This document shows, piece by piece, positions 1 through 9,156 of a DNA stretch of 64,000 nt (its first letter is position 1; the number at the start of each line of letters is the position of its first letter). The notes under the pieces are model-generated. The model worked only from the letters and a program-made list of their open reading frames with translations. It was not told the origin of the DNA and ran no database searches. The stretch is from positions 1 to 64,000 of the forward strand of contig NZ_JAIRAU010000041.1 of NCBI RefSeq assembly GCF_020073745.1, written 5' to 3'. Source of the DNA: Nannocystis pusilla (GTDB lineage Bacteria > Myxococcota_A > Polyangia > Nannocystales > Nannocystaceae). The position numbers and the translations under genes are program-made.

Positions 1-141
1 GAGCGCAAGGCGTTCCAGGCCAGCCTCGGGAAGATCTGCGCCGGCGACGGCAAGGCCGCGTGCCGCGAGGCCGGCCTGTCGGCGTTCAAGAGCGCGAGCG
101 CGGCCGACTACGCCAGCGTCACGTCGGCCTACGACAAGTGA
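1..141 (+). CDS. C-terminal end of a hypothetical protein (partial)
   Basis: The window opens inside a reading frame that runs from base 1 to a TGA at 139-141 and gives 46 residues ending in SAYDK. The stretch is polar, Ala/Lys/Ser-rich and has two cysteines 8 residues apart (ICAGDGKAAC). There is not enough sequence to name a family. The next gene starts about 35 bases later on the same strand. Codon use (G or C in third position) matches the surrounding genes, so I take it as a real gene end and not chance. Confidence 0.6.
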   Translation, partial: ERKAFQASLGKICAGDGKAACREAGLSAFKSASAADYASVTSAYDK

Positions 142-175
142 CCGCGTGGCGAGCGCCGTGGTATTTGTGCCGGCG

Positions 176-847
176 ATGCGCAGCTCGCTCCTCGCCGCCG
201 CTCTCCTCGCGCTCGCCGCTTGCCGCCCGCACGGCAACGCCGCCAACCCGAAATTCGCGGCGGCGGCCGAGGGGCGCGACCCGCTCGCCGTCTACGAGGC
301 GCTCGAGGCCCAGATCGACGCCGGGACCGCGACCAAGCAGGACCGCGAGGACGCGTACGCGCTGATCACCTCGTGGGAGGAGGATACGGCGGCCTACGCG
401 TTCGCCCGCGCGGCCATCGCCGGCCGGCTGGCGGAGAACCGCGGGGCCCAGGCCGGCGGCCTCGTGACCGAGGCCGAGGCGTACGCCCGCAAGGCCCGCG
501 AGAAGGAGCCGGACTTCCGCGAGGGCGCGGCGACGCAGCTGCTCGGCTCGCTGTACGTCGCGGCGCCGTCGCGGCTGCTGAAGCACGGCGACTCGGAGAC
601 GGGGATCGAGCTGCTCGAGCAAGAGGTCGAGGCGCACCCCGGCCGCGTGGTCGCCCAGCTGCGGCTCGCCAGCGGCTACATCACGCTCGGCGATCAGGAC
701 TCGGCCAAGGAGCCGCTGTGCGCCGCCAAGGGCGCGGAGGACCGACTCGGCGCGGGCGATCGCCGGCTGCTGGCCAAGCTGATCGAGGAGGCCGGCGGCG
801 CCGAGGCGCTGGCCTGCCCGGCCCCGGTCGGCGGGGCCGGAGAATGA
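176..847 (+). CDS. Putative lipoprotein with TPR-like helical repeats
   Basis: 223 residues. I chose the ATG at 176 over the upstream 146 start because it gives a classic lipoprotein signal: a charged start (MRSS), a hydrophobic run and the lipobox LAAC, with the acylated Cys at residue 16. The mature part is Ala/Glu-rich and helical, with segments such as AYARKAREKEPDF and LGDQDSAKEPLCAAKGAEDR that resemble tetratricopeptide repeats. The last part has two further cysteines. Its stop overlaps the start of the next gene (ATGA), which points to translational coupling and joint function at the envelope. I do not recognise a specific function. Confidence 0.75.
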   Translation: MRSSLLAAALLALAACRPHGNAANPKFAAAAEGRDPLAVYEALEAQIDAGTATKQDREDAYALITSWEEDTAAYAFARAAIAGRLAENRGAQAGGLVTEAEAYARKAREKEPDFREGAATQLLGSLYVAAPSRLLKHGDSETGIELLEQEVEAHPGRVVAQLRLASGYITLGDQDSAKEPLCAAKGAEDRLGAGDRRLLAKLIEEAGGAEALACPAPVGGAGE

Positions 848-3800
848 CCGCAGGCGGCTCGCGCCGGTCCGATCGGACATGGCGGAAAGCGCTGGTCGCT
901 TTGGCCATGTTCCTCGGGACAGGTTCGCCGGCCTGCCACTCGCGGCTGCCGCGGCTGTCCGAGCAGGGCCGCCACGAGGAGGTGGTGGCGCGCGCGGGGC
1001 GGGCCCGGATCCTGCCGCGCGGAAAGGCGGCGCGGGCGTGGGCGCGCTCGCTGGTGGCCCTCGGGCGCGCCGACGAGGCCCGCGCGGTGCTGCTCCGCGA
1101 CTTCCGCAAGCACGCCGAGCTGCCGTCGCTGATCGCCCTGGCCGATCTCGAGGCGACCGAAGGCCGGCTCGGGCTGGCGGCGGCGCACTACGCCCGCGCG
1201 GCCAGCCTCGAGACCGATCCGCTGGCGGGCCGGCGCGACGTGTGCGAGCTGTTCCGCCGCCGCGCGGCCCGCTTCTTCGCCGAGGGTGAGGCGCTGGCGG
1301 CGGACCTCGACCTCCGGCGCGTGGCGATGATCTGTCCCAGGGGCAAGAAGACCACCGACGAGGCGCAGTGGCGGGCCGATCGCGCGCTGCACGAGCAGGT
1401 GGTGGCTGCGGCGAAGATCCAGGCGCGGGCCCAGCGGACGCTCGGCGGCTGCGAGGGCGAGCGCTGTCGGCCGCCGACGCTGGACGCGCGCGCGCAGGCG
1501 CTGGCCCAGGCGCTCGAGCAGGCGCGGGCGGCCGGTCCTGCGGCGCTGCGCGAGGCGGCGGTGCGGCTCCGGGTGCAGCTCGAGCCGAGCGACGTGGCCG
1601 AACTCCTGGCGGCGGAGCTGCGCGGCGAGCTCGGCCTCGATCTGGTCGACCTCGACGAGCTGCGCGGATGGATCGGGGAGTCGGCGGCGGCCGACGTCGT
1701 CGCGGCGGCCGACAGCCGGGTGTCGGCCCTCGCGCGCGACTACGTGCGGCTGCGGCTGGCCCAGCTGGGCCCCGGCTACGAGCTGCCCGGCGACGACGCG
1801 GCGCGGTCGACGGCGAGCACGGTGATCCGCCTGCTCGACGCCGCGGACGACGATCCCGGCGCGGCGGCGATGGGCTGGCGGGTGTTCGTGCTGCTCGGCG
1901 ATCTGCCGAGCGCCGAGATGGCGCTGACGGGCAGCCTGGGCGGTCGTACGACGCCGGGGCGCGCGGCGGCGGTGGCCGACGATCTGGCCCGCGAGATGAC
2001 CGGCGAGTCGCCGCCGCGCGGGACGAAGCGCGCGGGTGGGAAAGTGTCCGCAGGGACAGGTGGTCTGGCCGGCGGGGGCAAGGTGTCCGCGAGGACAGGT
2101 AGCCCGGCGGGGAGCAGGGGCGCCGGAGGGTCCGGCGAGCCGGCGACCGGGGGCGAGGTGTCCGCAGGGACAGGTGAGCCGGCGGGCAGCAGGGGCGAGG
2201 CGGCGAGCGGGGGCAAGGTGTCCGCGGGGACAGGAGACCCGGCGAGGAGCAGGGGCGCCGGAGGGTCCGACGAGACGAGCGGGGGCAAGGTGTCCGCGGG
2301 GACAGGTGACCCGGCGGGGAGCAGGGGCGCCGGAGGGTCTGGCGAGCCGGCGGGCGGGGCCAAGGTGTCCGCGGGGACAGGTGACCCGGCGGGGGCGAGT
2401 GGGGATAACATGTCCGTGAGGACAGGTTCCGCGGCAGTCGGCAAGGCGAGCAAGCCGGCCGCTACGAGCGTGTCCGGCGGGACCGGTGCGAGCGCTCCCG
2501 GTGACATGGCCCGCGGGTCAGATCCCCCGGCCGCCGCGGGCGGGCCGGCGCAGCGAGCGGTCCCCCCGCCGGGGCTGTGGTCGGCGCGCGTAACGGTCGA
2601 CGCCGGGACGCTGCCGCGGCTGTTGCAGCTGGCGCGGCTGCGCGGAGCGGCGGGTCGCCGCGACCAGGCGGTGGCGATCGCGGCGTGGGGGCTGGCCGAG
2701 GGGCAAGCCCGCGGATTGGCGGCGATCGCCGAGCTGGCGGCGGCCGAGGCGCGTCACGAGCTCGGGGCAGGACGGCCGTGGGCGGCGTTGGCCCTGGCGA
2801 CGGTGGTCCGGGGGGCGCCCACGGACGATGTCGTGCGCGCGGCCGGGTCGGCGATCGTGCTCGAGCGGGCGGCCTGCGGCGAGCGCTGCGGCGACGCCGA
2901 CGATCGCGCGGCGGTGCTGCAGATCTTCGGAGAGACCTGGCTTTTGGAGCAGGAGCGGCGCGCGACCGAGTCGGCGTTCGCGCGCGCGCCGGCGGCTCCG
3001 CGCGGGGCCGCCTGTCCGCTGCTGGCCGAGTCGCTGGCGCCCGACGCGAGCGGGTCGCTGGCGCAGGCGCTGCGGCTGGCCCGGAAGGAGGGGCTCGGCG
3101 CGCCGGGGCTGGGCGACGCGCTGCGCGGGACGATCGAGGCCGATCTGACGCTCGATTGCGCCGGACGGGTGGCGGTGCCGCTGATGTACGCCGCCGACAC
3201 GCGGATCGCCGCGGAGGCGCTGGTCGACAGCCTGGCGCACGTGCCCCAGGAGATCGCGGCGGGGCAGCTGGCGCTGCAGTCGGAGCTGGCGCTGGTGCTC
3301 GGACGCCGCGATCACGCCGACCAGTTGGTGCAGGCGGCGGCCGCGGCGGCCGCGGAGCCGCGCGCGGTGTGGCGGCGGGCGACGAGGATGGCGCAGTGGA
3401 TCGACGCTCGGCACTACGAGCTGCTGGCGCTGCGCCAGCAGCTGCTGCACGGGGTCGACGGCGACGAGGCCGACGAGGTGCGGCTACGGCTGGCGGTACG
3501 GGCGGTGCGCGACGGCAACGACGCGTGGGCGCCCCGCCACTCCGAGGCCGGACGCGAGGCGCTGATCCGCGGGGTCGAGAGCTACTTCGCCGAGGTCCCG
3601 CCGGCGCGCCGCTGGCACGCGCGCGAGGAGCTGGCGCTGGCGCTCGCCGAATACGCGTGGACCGACGAAGAGGCGGCTGCGCTGGTCCGCGCGGCCGTGT
3701 GGCCCGAGCTCGCGGTGGTGCTCACGCACCCGGCCGCGTTCCGCCGGCTCGAGCGGGCTTTCGGCGGCGACGTGCCCGGCGTGGTCGCGCCGGCGCTGGC

Positions 3801-4458
3801 GCCCGCGCAGCTGGCCGCCGAGCTGGCTCCGGTGACGCCGCTCGGCGATCCGTCGGCGCCTGGCGCGAAGGACACGGCGGAAAAGACAGGTTCTTCGGCA
3901 CCGGGCGGCAAGGACATGTCCGGAAGGGCAGGCACGATCGGCGCTGGGGTGTCCGGGGCCGGGGGGGACATGTCCGGTGAGCCAGGTTCGGGGACCTCGA
4001 CCGGGCAGGGCGCGACGGGCGGTTCGGGCGGCACGGCCAGAGCTGGTGCGAAGGACATGTCTGGAGGAGCAGGTGCTTCGCGGCCGAGCGATCCCGCGGG
4101 GGCAGCGCGACCGCTGCCGGTCGAGGCCGAGGCGTTCTGCTCGGTCGAGGCGATGCAGCCGGCGAGGCTGGCGGCGTTGCGCGGGCTGAGCGGGGCGGCG
4201 CGGCTGCGGGCGGCTGCGGCGCTGGCGGTGACCGGGGACCCGGCGGTCCGCAGGCGGGCGCTGCAACAATTGGTGGCGGGGCTCGAGCCGGCCCGCATCG
4301 AAGCCGTGCTCGACGTGGTGATCGCCGGGCTGGCCGCCGTTCCGGGGCGGCAGGCCGCACCGATGGTGGTGGGCGACGAGGACCTGCTTGCGGTCGTGTT
4401 CGGGCTGGTCCGCGACCCCGCTCGCCGGCCGCGCGAGATCAAGGGGCAGGACGGGTGA
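844..4458 (+). CDS. Large Ala-rich TPR/HEAT-like exported protein with in-frame motif arrays
   Basis: 1204 residues starting at the ATG that overlaps the preceding stop. The N-terminus has a basic region, a hydrophobic stretch and a possible lipobox ending in Cys (GSPAC), so it is probably exported. The first third (about residues 40-380) and the middle (about 580-1000) are helical and TPR-like (for example ARSLVALGRADEARAVLL). Two low-complexity linkers separate the helical parts: about residues 400-550 with eight copies of a V/M-S-x-x-T-G peptide, and about 1010-1080 with four related copies. The C-terminal 120 residues read like HEAT repeats. No catalytic motif is visible, so a scaffold role is only a guess. 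The linkers derive from the dispersed DNA motif described in the findings. Confidence 0.8.
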   Translation: MTAGGSRRSDRTWRKALVALAMFLGTGSPACHSRLPRLSEQGRHEEVVARAGRARILPRGKAARAWARSLVALGRADEARAVLLRDFRKHAELPSLIALADLEATEGRLGLAAAHYARAASLETDPLAGRRDVCELFRRRAARFFAEGEALAADLDLRRVAMICPRGKKTTDEAQWRADRALHEQVVAAAKIQARAQRTLGGCEGERCRPPTLDARAQALAQALEQARAAGPAALREAAVRLRVQLEPSDVAELLAAELRGELGLDLVDLDELRGWIGESAAADVVAAADSRVSALARDYVRLRLAQLGPGYELPGDDAARSTASTVIRLLDAADDDPGAAAMGWRVFVLLGDLPSAEMALTGSLGGRTTPGRAAAVADDLAREMTGESPPRGTKRAGGKVSAGTGGLAGGGKVSARTGSPAGSRGAGGSGEPATGGEVSAGTGEPAGSRGEAASGGKVSAGTGDPARSRGAGGSDETSGGKVSAGTGDPAGSRGAGGSGEPAGGAKVSAGTGDPAGASGDNMSVRTGSAAVGKASKPAATSVSGGTGASAPGDMARGSDPPAAAGGPAQRAVPPPGLWSARVTVDAGTLPRLLQLARLRGAAGRRDQAVAIAAWGLAEGQARGLAAIAELAAAEARHELGAGRPWAALALATVVRGAPTDDVVRAAGSAIVLERAACGERCGDADDRAAVLQIFGETWLLEQERRATESAFARAPAAPRGAACPLLAESLAPDASGSLAQALRLARKEGLGAPGLGDALRGTIEADLTLDCAGRVAVPLMYAADTRIAAEALVDSLAHVPQEIAAGQLALQSELALVLGRRDHADQLVQAAAAAAAEPRAVWRRATRMAQWIDARHYELLALRQQLLHGVDGDEADEVRLRLAVRAVRDGNDAWAPRHSEAGREALIRGVESYFAEVPPARRWHAREELALALAEYAWTDEEAAALVRAAVWPELAVVLTHPAAFRRLERAFGGDVPGVVAPALAPAQLAAELAPVTPLGDPSAPGAKDTAEKTGSSAPGGKDMSGRAGTIGAGVSGAGGDMSGEPGSGTSTGQGATGGSGGTARAGAKDMSGGAGASRPSDPAGAARPLPVEAEAFCSVEAMQPARLAALRGLSGAARLRAAAALAVTGDPAVRRRALQQLVAGLEPARIEAVLDVVIAGLAAVPGRQAAPMVVGDEDLLAVVFGLVRDPARRPREIKGQDG
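2044..2487 (+). repeat. In-frame array of eight dispersed-motif copies
   Basis: Eight 18-base copies of the form GTGTCCGCNGGGACAGGT start at 2044, 2083, 2158, 2218, 2290, 2365, 2410 and 2470. Their spacings (39, 75, 60, 72, 75, 45, 60) are all multiples of three, so every copy is read in the same phase as V/M-S-x-x-T-G. Spacers between copies are themselves related (GDPAGSRGAGGSGEP-type). Seven of the copies have exact TGTCC and GGACA arms separated by four bases; the last has a degenerate right arm (GGGACCGGT). Confidence 0.9.
3874..4074 (+). repeat. Second in-frame array of the dispersed motif
   Basis: Four more degenerate copies in the same gene start at 3874, 3916, 3970 and 4057, spaced 42, 54 and 87 bases apart, again all multiples of three. 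They read D-T-A-E-K-T-G, D-M-S-G-R-A-G, D-M-S-G-E-P-G and D-M-S-G-G-A-G. This is the ACATGTCC variant of the motif and not the GTGTCC variant used in the first array. Confidence 0.85.
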
Positions 4459-4588
4459 GCGCGCCGCCGCCGCTGGTGTAGATCGGAGCAGGACGCTCGA
4501 CCATGGATCGACGACGAGAGCACGAGGCGCCACCGGCAGCCTCGGCGGATTCCCCGGCTTCGGCGGGCCGGGCGATCGAGGGGAAGCG

Positions 4589-4905
4589 CGGCGGGGTCGG
4601 AGAGAGCGGGCCGGAAGACACGGCTGCGTCGGCGGTGCAGGGCCGGCGGTGCTGCGGGTACGCCGACCGGGCTTCCGGGTGGAGAGACCCGCGCAGCAGC
4701 ATGACCGGGACAAGCGCGCGCGGCAGGGTCGGAGGGGGCGAGACGGAGGACTCGACCGTCGCCGTGCAGGGTCCGCGGTGCGGGTACCATGACCAGGCTT
4801 CAGGGTGGGCAGGTCTGGCGGCGACCCGGACGGGAATTCGCGGCAGCGCCGGTGGGGGCGAGTCGGGCGGTGTGCAGGGGCGGCGGCCCGCCGGAGCGGG
4901 CGGAG
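4589..4905. repeat. Degenerate tandem repeat, about 120-132 bp period
   Basis: The 479-base gap between the TPR-like gene and the sulfatase gene is not empty sequence. It holds about 2.4 diverged copies of one unit: the segment around GGGTCGGAGAGAGCG near 4594 recurs near 4726 and again near 4851, and in each copy it is followed by a GTGCAGG-GCGG block and, in the first two, by GGCTTC-GGGTGG. The reading frame is open through it in frame with the sulfatase, but the composition is low-complexity and there is no signal peptide upstream, so I treat it as non-coding leader sequence. Confidence 0.65.
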
Positions 4906-4937
4906 CGCCGGTAGGGCGCGCGATCAAGGATGTCTTG

Positions 4938-7211
4938 ATGGGCATGTTCTCAGGGGCATGTTTGAAACGACATGTTTTTGGGAGCCTGGCGCTTGTGACA
5001 TGTCTCTTCGGGCCTGCCTGTGAGGCCGCCAGGACCGAGCCCGCGCCGTCGCCCGCGGCGCCGCGCCCGGCCGCGCCCGCGCCGGTGGCGAGGATCGTGA
5101 CGGCCGATCTGTGGCAGGACCTCATCGCCCAGCGGCCCGGCGCGCTGACGCTGGTCGACGGGCGACTGGTCGTCGAGCTCGGGCGGGTGCAGGCGCGGGC
5201 CAACCTCGACCTCGGCACGGGGGCGGGGGTCCGTCTGGCCGAGGAGCTGGGCGAGGAGCGGGGGGCGCTGGTGGTCGGTGCCGGCGTCACGCTGGCGCTG
5301 CCGCTCGACGGCGAGCTGGCGCCGAGGCTCCACCCGGACAGCGAGGGGCAGCCGGGGCTGGCGATGGCGGTGACGCTGCGCTCGATGGTGCCGGGGCAGG
5401 CGGTCACGGCGCTGTGGAACGAGCAGCCGCTGGCGCACCTGTCCCTCGGGGAAGGTTGGGAGCGGCGCACGTTCTCGCTGCCGCCGGCGCTGGTGCGGGC
5501 GGGCGAGAACCGGCTGCGGCTGCACTTCTCGCGCCAGGCTCGCGGCGGCCAGCCGAGCGCGGCGGTGCAGCGGGTCGAGGTCGGGCCGCGGGCGGCGATC
5601 GTGGCCGGGCCGCCGGCGCAGGCGGGCGGCTACCGCGTGCACTCCGGCGACGGCGACGAGGTCTCGATCGAGCTGTCCCAGGGGACATCTCTGGCGTTCT
5701 ACGCGCTGGCGCCGCGGCGCGGCCGGCTGCGCGTCGAGGGGCGCGGCGAGCTGGCTGTGCTGGTCAGCACCGACGCCGAGCACCGCGAGGGCCGGGCGCC
5801 GGCGCTGCTGCTCGACGGGGCGCTGGGGCCGGCGGGCCGCGACCTCGACCTCTCGGGCTACGGGGGGCAGCCGCTGCGGATCGAGGTGCGCACGCCGGCG
5901 GGCGGCGAGGGGGCGACGCTGCGGGTGCTGCAGCTGGTCGCGGGTCGCTCGCGGCCGGTCGATCGCCGCGAACGCAAGCCGCGCGACCTGATCGTGCTGG
6001 CGGTCGAGGGGGCGCGCGCCGACGACCTGCTCGGGGCGCTGCTCGGCGGGCCGCGCTTCCCGGCGGTCGAGCGGCTGGCGGCCGAGTCGCTGGTGTTCGA
6101 GCGCGCCTACGCGGTGTCGCCGTGGGCGGTGCCGACCCACGCGGCGCTGCTGTCGTCGGTGCCGCCGCCGGGCCACGCGACGGTGCGCGGCACCTTCGTC
6201 GCCGACGGCCAGGTGCTGCTGCCCGAGCTGCTCGATCGGGCAGGTTATTACGGGGCCGGGGTCGCGGCCAACGCCGACTTCAACGCCGAGCGCGGGCTGG
6301 TGCAGGGCCTCGACCTCGTGCGTAACATGACCCAAGGGACAGGCGCGGGGAAGGACGCGCGGTCGGTCGTGCGCGCGGCGCTGGAGGCGATCGCCGGGCG
6401 GCCGGCGCCGCGGTTCGTGTACGCCGACGTGACCGATCCGCAGGCGCCCTACGATCCGCCGCGCGGGCACGTCGGCGGGCCGCCGCCGCCCGGCGCGCCG
6501 CTGCCGCACCTGACGCACCTGTGGCTCGGACGCGTGCGCGCGGGCCGGGTGGTGGCCGAGCCGGCGCAGCGCGACTACGTGCGCCGGCTGTACCGCGGCG
6601 AGCTGCAGGTGGTCGACGCGGCGCTCGCCGACCTGATGGCGGCGCTGGAGGAGCAGGGCGGGCTCGACGAGGCGGCGCTGGTGCTGGTCGGGCTGCACGG
6701 CGAGGAGTTCTTCGAGCACGGCGGGGCGCTGCACGGGTTCTCGCTGCACGAGGAGAGCCTGCGGGTGCCGCTCGTCATCCGCGCGCCGGCCCTGCTGGCC
6801 CCGGGCCGGGTGACCGCGCCGGTCGACCTGCTCGACCTGGCGCCGACGCTGGCCGACCTGCTGGGGCTGCCGTTCCCGGCCCAGTGGCAGGGCGACAGCC
6901 TGGTGCCGCTGATCGACGACCCGCAGCCGCCGCCCCGGCTGGTGGTGGCGTACCTCGGGGACGGCTCCCGCGCGGCGATCCTGGGCGACTACAAGTTGAT
7001 CGTCGGCAGCGGCCGCGACGCGCAGCGGCTGTACGACCTCGCGGCCGATCCCGGGGAGACGCGGGATCTCGAGGACGACGGGGGGATCGCGCTCCGGCTG
7101 ACCCGCACGGCCCTGGCGTGGGAGACGGCCGCCGACGGGCGGTGGAAGCGGAGCCGCTGGGGCACCGGCGCCGACCTCAAGCCGGCCTTTGCGCTCGACC
7201 ACGGGATGTAG
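4938..7211 (+). CDS. Sulfatase-superfamily lipoprotein, probably catalytically altered
   Basis: 757 residues from the ATG at 4938, which places a lipoprotein signal (lipobox FGPAC) at the N-terminus; the frame is open further upstream but only through repeats. Residues about 25-340 form a beta-rich region of unknown type. From about 350 a sulfatase/alkaline phosphatase fold is visible: PRDLIVLAVEGARAD, then SPWAVPTHAALLSS where sulfatases have C/S-x-P-x-R, then GLHGEEFFEHGG where the metal-binding D-H-G is normal, then the C-terminal LLDLAPTLADLLG helix and GDSLVPLI. The Cys/Ser nucleophile motif is changed and the Asp of DHG is Leu, so hydrolase activity is doubtful. Membrane-anchored outside the cytoplasm by the signal peptide. 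Three copies of the dispersed motif make up the signal peptide. Confidence 0.8.
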   Translation: MGMFSGACLKRHVFGSLALVTCLFGPACEAARTEPAPSPAAPRPAAPAPVARIVTADLWQDLIAQRPGALTLVDGRLVVELGRVQARANLDLGTGAGVRLAEELGEERGALVVGAGVTLALPLDGELAPRLHPDSEGQPGLAMAVTLRSMVPGQAVTALWNEQPLAHLSLGEGWERRTFSLPPALVRAGENRLRLHFSRQARGGQPSAAVQRVEVGPRAAIVAGPPAQAGGYRVHSGDGDEVSIELSQGTSLAFYALAPRRGRLRVEGRGELAVLVSTDAEHREGRAPALLLDGALGPAGRDLDLSGYGGQPLRIEVRTPAGGEGATLRVLQLVAGRSRPVDRRERKPRDLIVLAVEGARADDLLGALLGGPRFPAVERLAAESLVFERAYAVSPWAVPTHAALLSSVPPPGHATVRGTFVADGQVLLPELLDRAGYYGAGVAANADFNAERGLVQGLDLVRNMTQGTGAGKDARSVVRAALEAIAGRPAPRFVYADVTDPQAPYDPPRGHVGGPPPPGAPLPHLTHLWLGRVRAGRVVAEPAQRDYVRRLYRGELQVVDAALADLMAALEEQGGLDEAALVLVGLHGEEFFEHGGALHGFSLHEESLRVPLVIRAPALLAPGRVTAPVDLLDLAPTLADLLGLPFPAQWQGDSLVPLIDDPQPPPRLVVAYLGDGSRAAILGDYKLIVGSGRDAQRLYDLAADPGETRDLEDDGGIALRLTRTALAWETAADGRWKRSRWGTGADLKPAFALDHGM
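4944..5018 (+). repeat. Three motif copies encoding the sulfatase signal peptide
   Basis: Degenerate copies ATGTTCTCAGGGGCATGT (4944), ATGTTTTTGGGAGCCTGG (from 4972) and ATGTCTCTTCGGGCCTGC (from 5000) cover most of the signal peptide. They are read mostly as M/V-F-x-G-x. The lipobox Cys lies in the last copy. Confidence 0.6.
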
Positions 7212-7223
7212 TAATCGCCGCGC

Positions 7224-8228
7224 ATGGCATCCGGCCCCTCGCTCCTCGAGTCGATCCCCAAACTCGTCGCCGCTCGTGACGCCGCGGCGCTCGTCGCCCT
7301 GCAGGACCACGACGACAAACAGGTCCGCAAGGCCGCGCGCAAGGCGATCCACACGCTGCGCAGCAAGGGCGTGACGATCCCCGAGGCCGACGCGCCGCGC
7401 GGCTGGTCCGCGGGCGATCTCAACGACCTCCGCGGCGACCTCGAGGCCGTCGCCGTCGTCGACACCGAGAGCACGCCGGGCCTGTGCCGCGTGATGATCA
7501 GCGCCCCGCAGGACGAGCGCAGCTACCTCTGGGTGGCGGCGATCAGCGGCCGCGATCAGATCGTCGACTTCGCCACCTACGTGCAGACCGACGGCCAGCG
7601 CGCGCGGATGATCCGCGACTGGAACCGCGGCGCCGGCGATCGCCGCGTCCCCGCCGACTGGGCCCGCGCCCGCATCCGCTGGGCCCGCGAGCAGACGCTG
7701 TCGTCCGGGTTCGCGGTGCCGCGCCAGCTCGACGACATGCTGGTCCACCTCGGCGAGGCGCCGGCGTCCCGCCCGACCAGCTTCCTCGACGGCGTGCTGC
7801 CCCCCGTCGACTTCGCGCCCGACAAGGACAACGTGATCATGGTCCTCGCCAACGCGCGCGTGAACGTGTGGCCGCCGGTGATCGACGTCGAGCCGATGAT
7901 GCGCCGCGTCAACGAGAAGCACCCCGAGCTCAACGAGCAGAGCCCCGAGGACGCCCGCTACGACGCGCTGCTCGAGGGGGCCCGCGGCGACGAGACGCTG
8001 CGCGCCGACCTCAAGGCGCAGGTCGCCAACCTGCTCGACGACGCCGCGATCACGCTGTGGCTCGCCGGCAACGACGTCGAGGCGGCCAAGGTCCGCGTGC
8101 TGGCGGCGGAGATCCGCGCCGCCGCCGAGCCCGAGGCGCTGCCGTGGATCGGCCGCCTGCTCGGGTTCCAGATCGCCAGCACGTTCGCCTACCTGTCGCG
8201 CCAGCAGCAGCAGCAAGTCGGGCAGTGA
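7224..8228 (+). CDS. Hypothetical protein with HEAT-like N-terminus
   Basis: 334 residues, soluble, no signal peptide or membrane segment. The first 50 residues (LVALQDHDDKQVRKAARKAIHTLRSKG) look like one HEAT-type helix pair. The middle is a mixed alpha/beta domain with a histidine-poor, charged surface and no catalytic signature I recognise. The C-terminus ends in a run of five glutamines. The stop codon overlaps the GTG start of rsmE, so the two are very likely co-translated. This link suggests a housekeeping or ribosome-related role, but that is context only. Confidence 0.8.
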   Translation: MASGPSLLESIPKLVAARDAAALVALQDHDDKQVRKAARKAIHTLRSKGVTIPEADAPRGWSAGDLNDLRGDLEAVAVVDTESTPGLCRVMISAPQDERSYLWVAAISGRDQIVDFATYVQTDGQRARMIRDWNRGAGDRRVPADWARARIRWAREQTLSSGFAVPRQLDDMLVHLGEAPASRPTSFLDGVLPPVDFAPDKDNVIMVLANARVNVWPPVIDVEPMMRRVNEKHPELNEQSPEDARYDALLEGARGDETLRADLKAQVANLLDDAAITLWLAGNDVEAAKVRVLAAEIRAAAEPEALPWIGRLLGFQIASTFAYLSRQQQQQVGQ

Positions 8229-8947
8229 ACCTGATCCTGCTGCGCCCGGACGAGCTCGCGCCTGTCGCCGCGGGCTCGTACCGGGCTGTCCTCGCGGACA
8301 GGCGGCTCGCGCACCTGCGCGAGGTCCTGCGGGCGAGCGTCGGCGACACCGTCGGCGTCGGCGTCGAGGGCGGCGAGCTCGGTCGGGCGACGATCGTCGC
8401 GCTCGACGAGCACGCGGCGACGCTCGAACTGACTCTCGGCGAGCCGCCGCCGCCCGCGCTCGACGTGACGCTGGCGCTGGCGCTCCCGCGACCGCCGACG
8501 CTGCGCAAGGTGCTGCAGCAGGCGACCGCGCTCGGGGTCAAGCGCTTCGTGTTGTTCCGCGCCGAGCGGGTCGAGAAGAGCTACTTCTCGAGCCACGGCC
8601 TGCACGCGCACGCGCTCGCCGAGGACCTGCGCCTCGGGCTCGAGCAGGCCCGCGACACGATCGTGCCGGCGGTCGAGATCCACCCGGAGCACTTCGGACG
8701 GTTCGTCCGCGAGCGCCTGCCGGCGCTGAGCGAGGGGCGCACGCCGCTGGTGGCTCACCCGGGAGCGACGACGCCGTGCCCGCGCGCGTCGATCGGCCCC
8801 GCGACGCTGATCGTCGGTCCCGAAGGCGGCTTCATCCCCGCCGAGGTGGCGCTGCTGATGCAGGTCGCCCGGGCGATCGACCTCGGCCCGAGGATCTTGC
8901 GCGTCGAGACGGCGGTGGTGGCGCTGCTGGCCCGACTGGCGCCGTGA
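8225..8947 (+). CDS. rsmE: 16S rRNA (uracil-1498-N3)-methyltransferase RsmE
   Basis: 240 residues, the usual RsmE length. The GTG at 8225 (GTGA overlap with the previous stop) begins VNLILLRPDEL, where the family has its N-terminal PUA-like domain. The SPOUT methyltransferase domain follows: LALPRPPTLRKVLQQATALGV, ERVEKSYFS, EDLRLGLEQARD and the SAM-binding knot LIVGPEGGF followed by LGPRILRVETA. The normal family sequence at the end is LG-x-RILRxETA, which is intact. It methylates U1498 of 16S rRNA in assembled 30S subunits. An exact copy of the 14-base dispersed core lies at 8287-8300 near the start of the gene, in the PUA-like domain. Confidence 0.93.
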   Translation: MNLILLRPDELAPVAAGSYRAVLADRRLAHLREVLRASVGDTVGVGVEGGELGRATIVALDEHAATLELTLGEPPPPALDVTLALALPRPPTLRKVLQQATALGVKRFVLFRAERVEKSYFSSHGLHAHALAEDLRLGLEQARDTIVPAVEIHPEHFGRFVRERLPALSEGRTPLVAHPGATTPCPRASIGPATLIVGPEGGFIPAEVALLMQVARAIDLGPRILRVETAVVALLARLAP

Positions 8948-9156
8948 GCGAGGGATTCGCATGCGTCGCGGACGTTGCGAGCGCCGCCACGCCGCCAGGG
9001 CAGCGCGGCGACAGCAACACGGCGCCCTCCAGTCGCGGAGGGCGACGGCGTCATCACCAACTCAACGACGCCGCCGTCCGGCGCGCTCACGGGGCTCGTG
9101 GTCGGTGGTCGAGACGACTCGACAGGCGCGGGGCGCCGGTCTAGCGTGCCAGGCGG

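Noticed and set aside
4503-4937. A 145-residue N-terminal extension of the sulfatase
   Set aside because: It would put the signal peptide in the middle of the protein and is made of tandem repeats; ATG 4938 gives a normal lipoprotein start.
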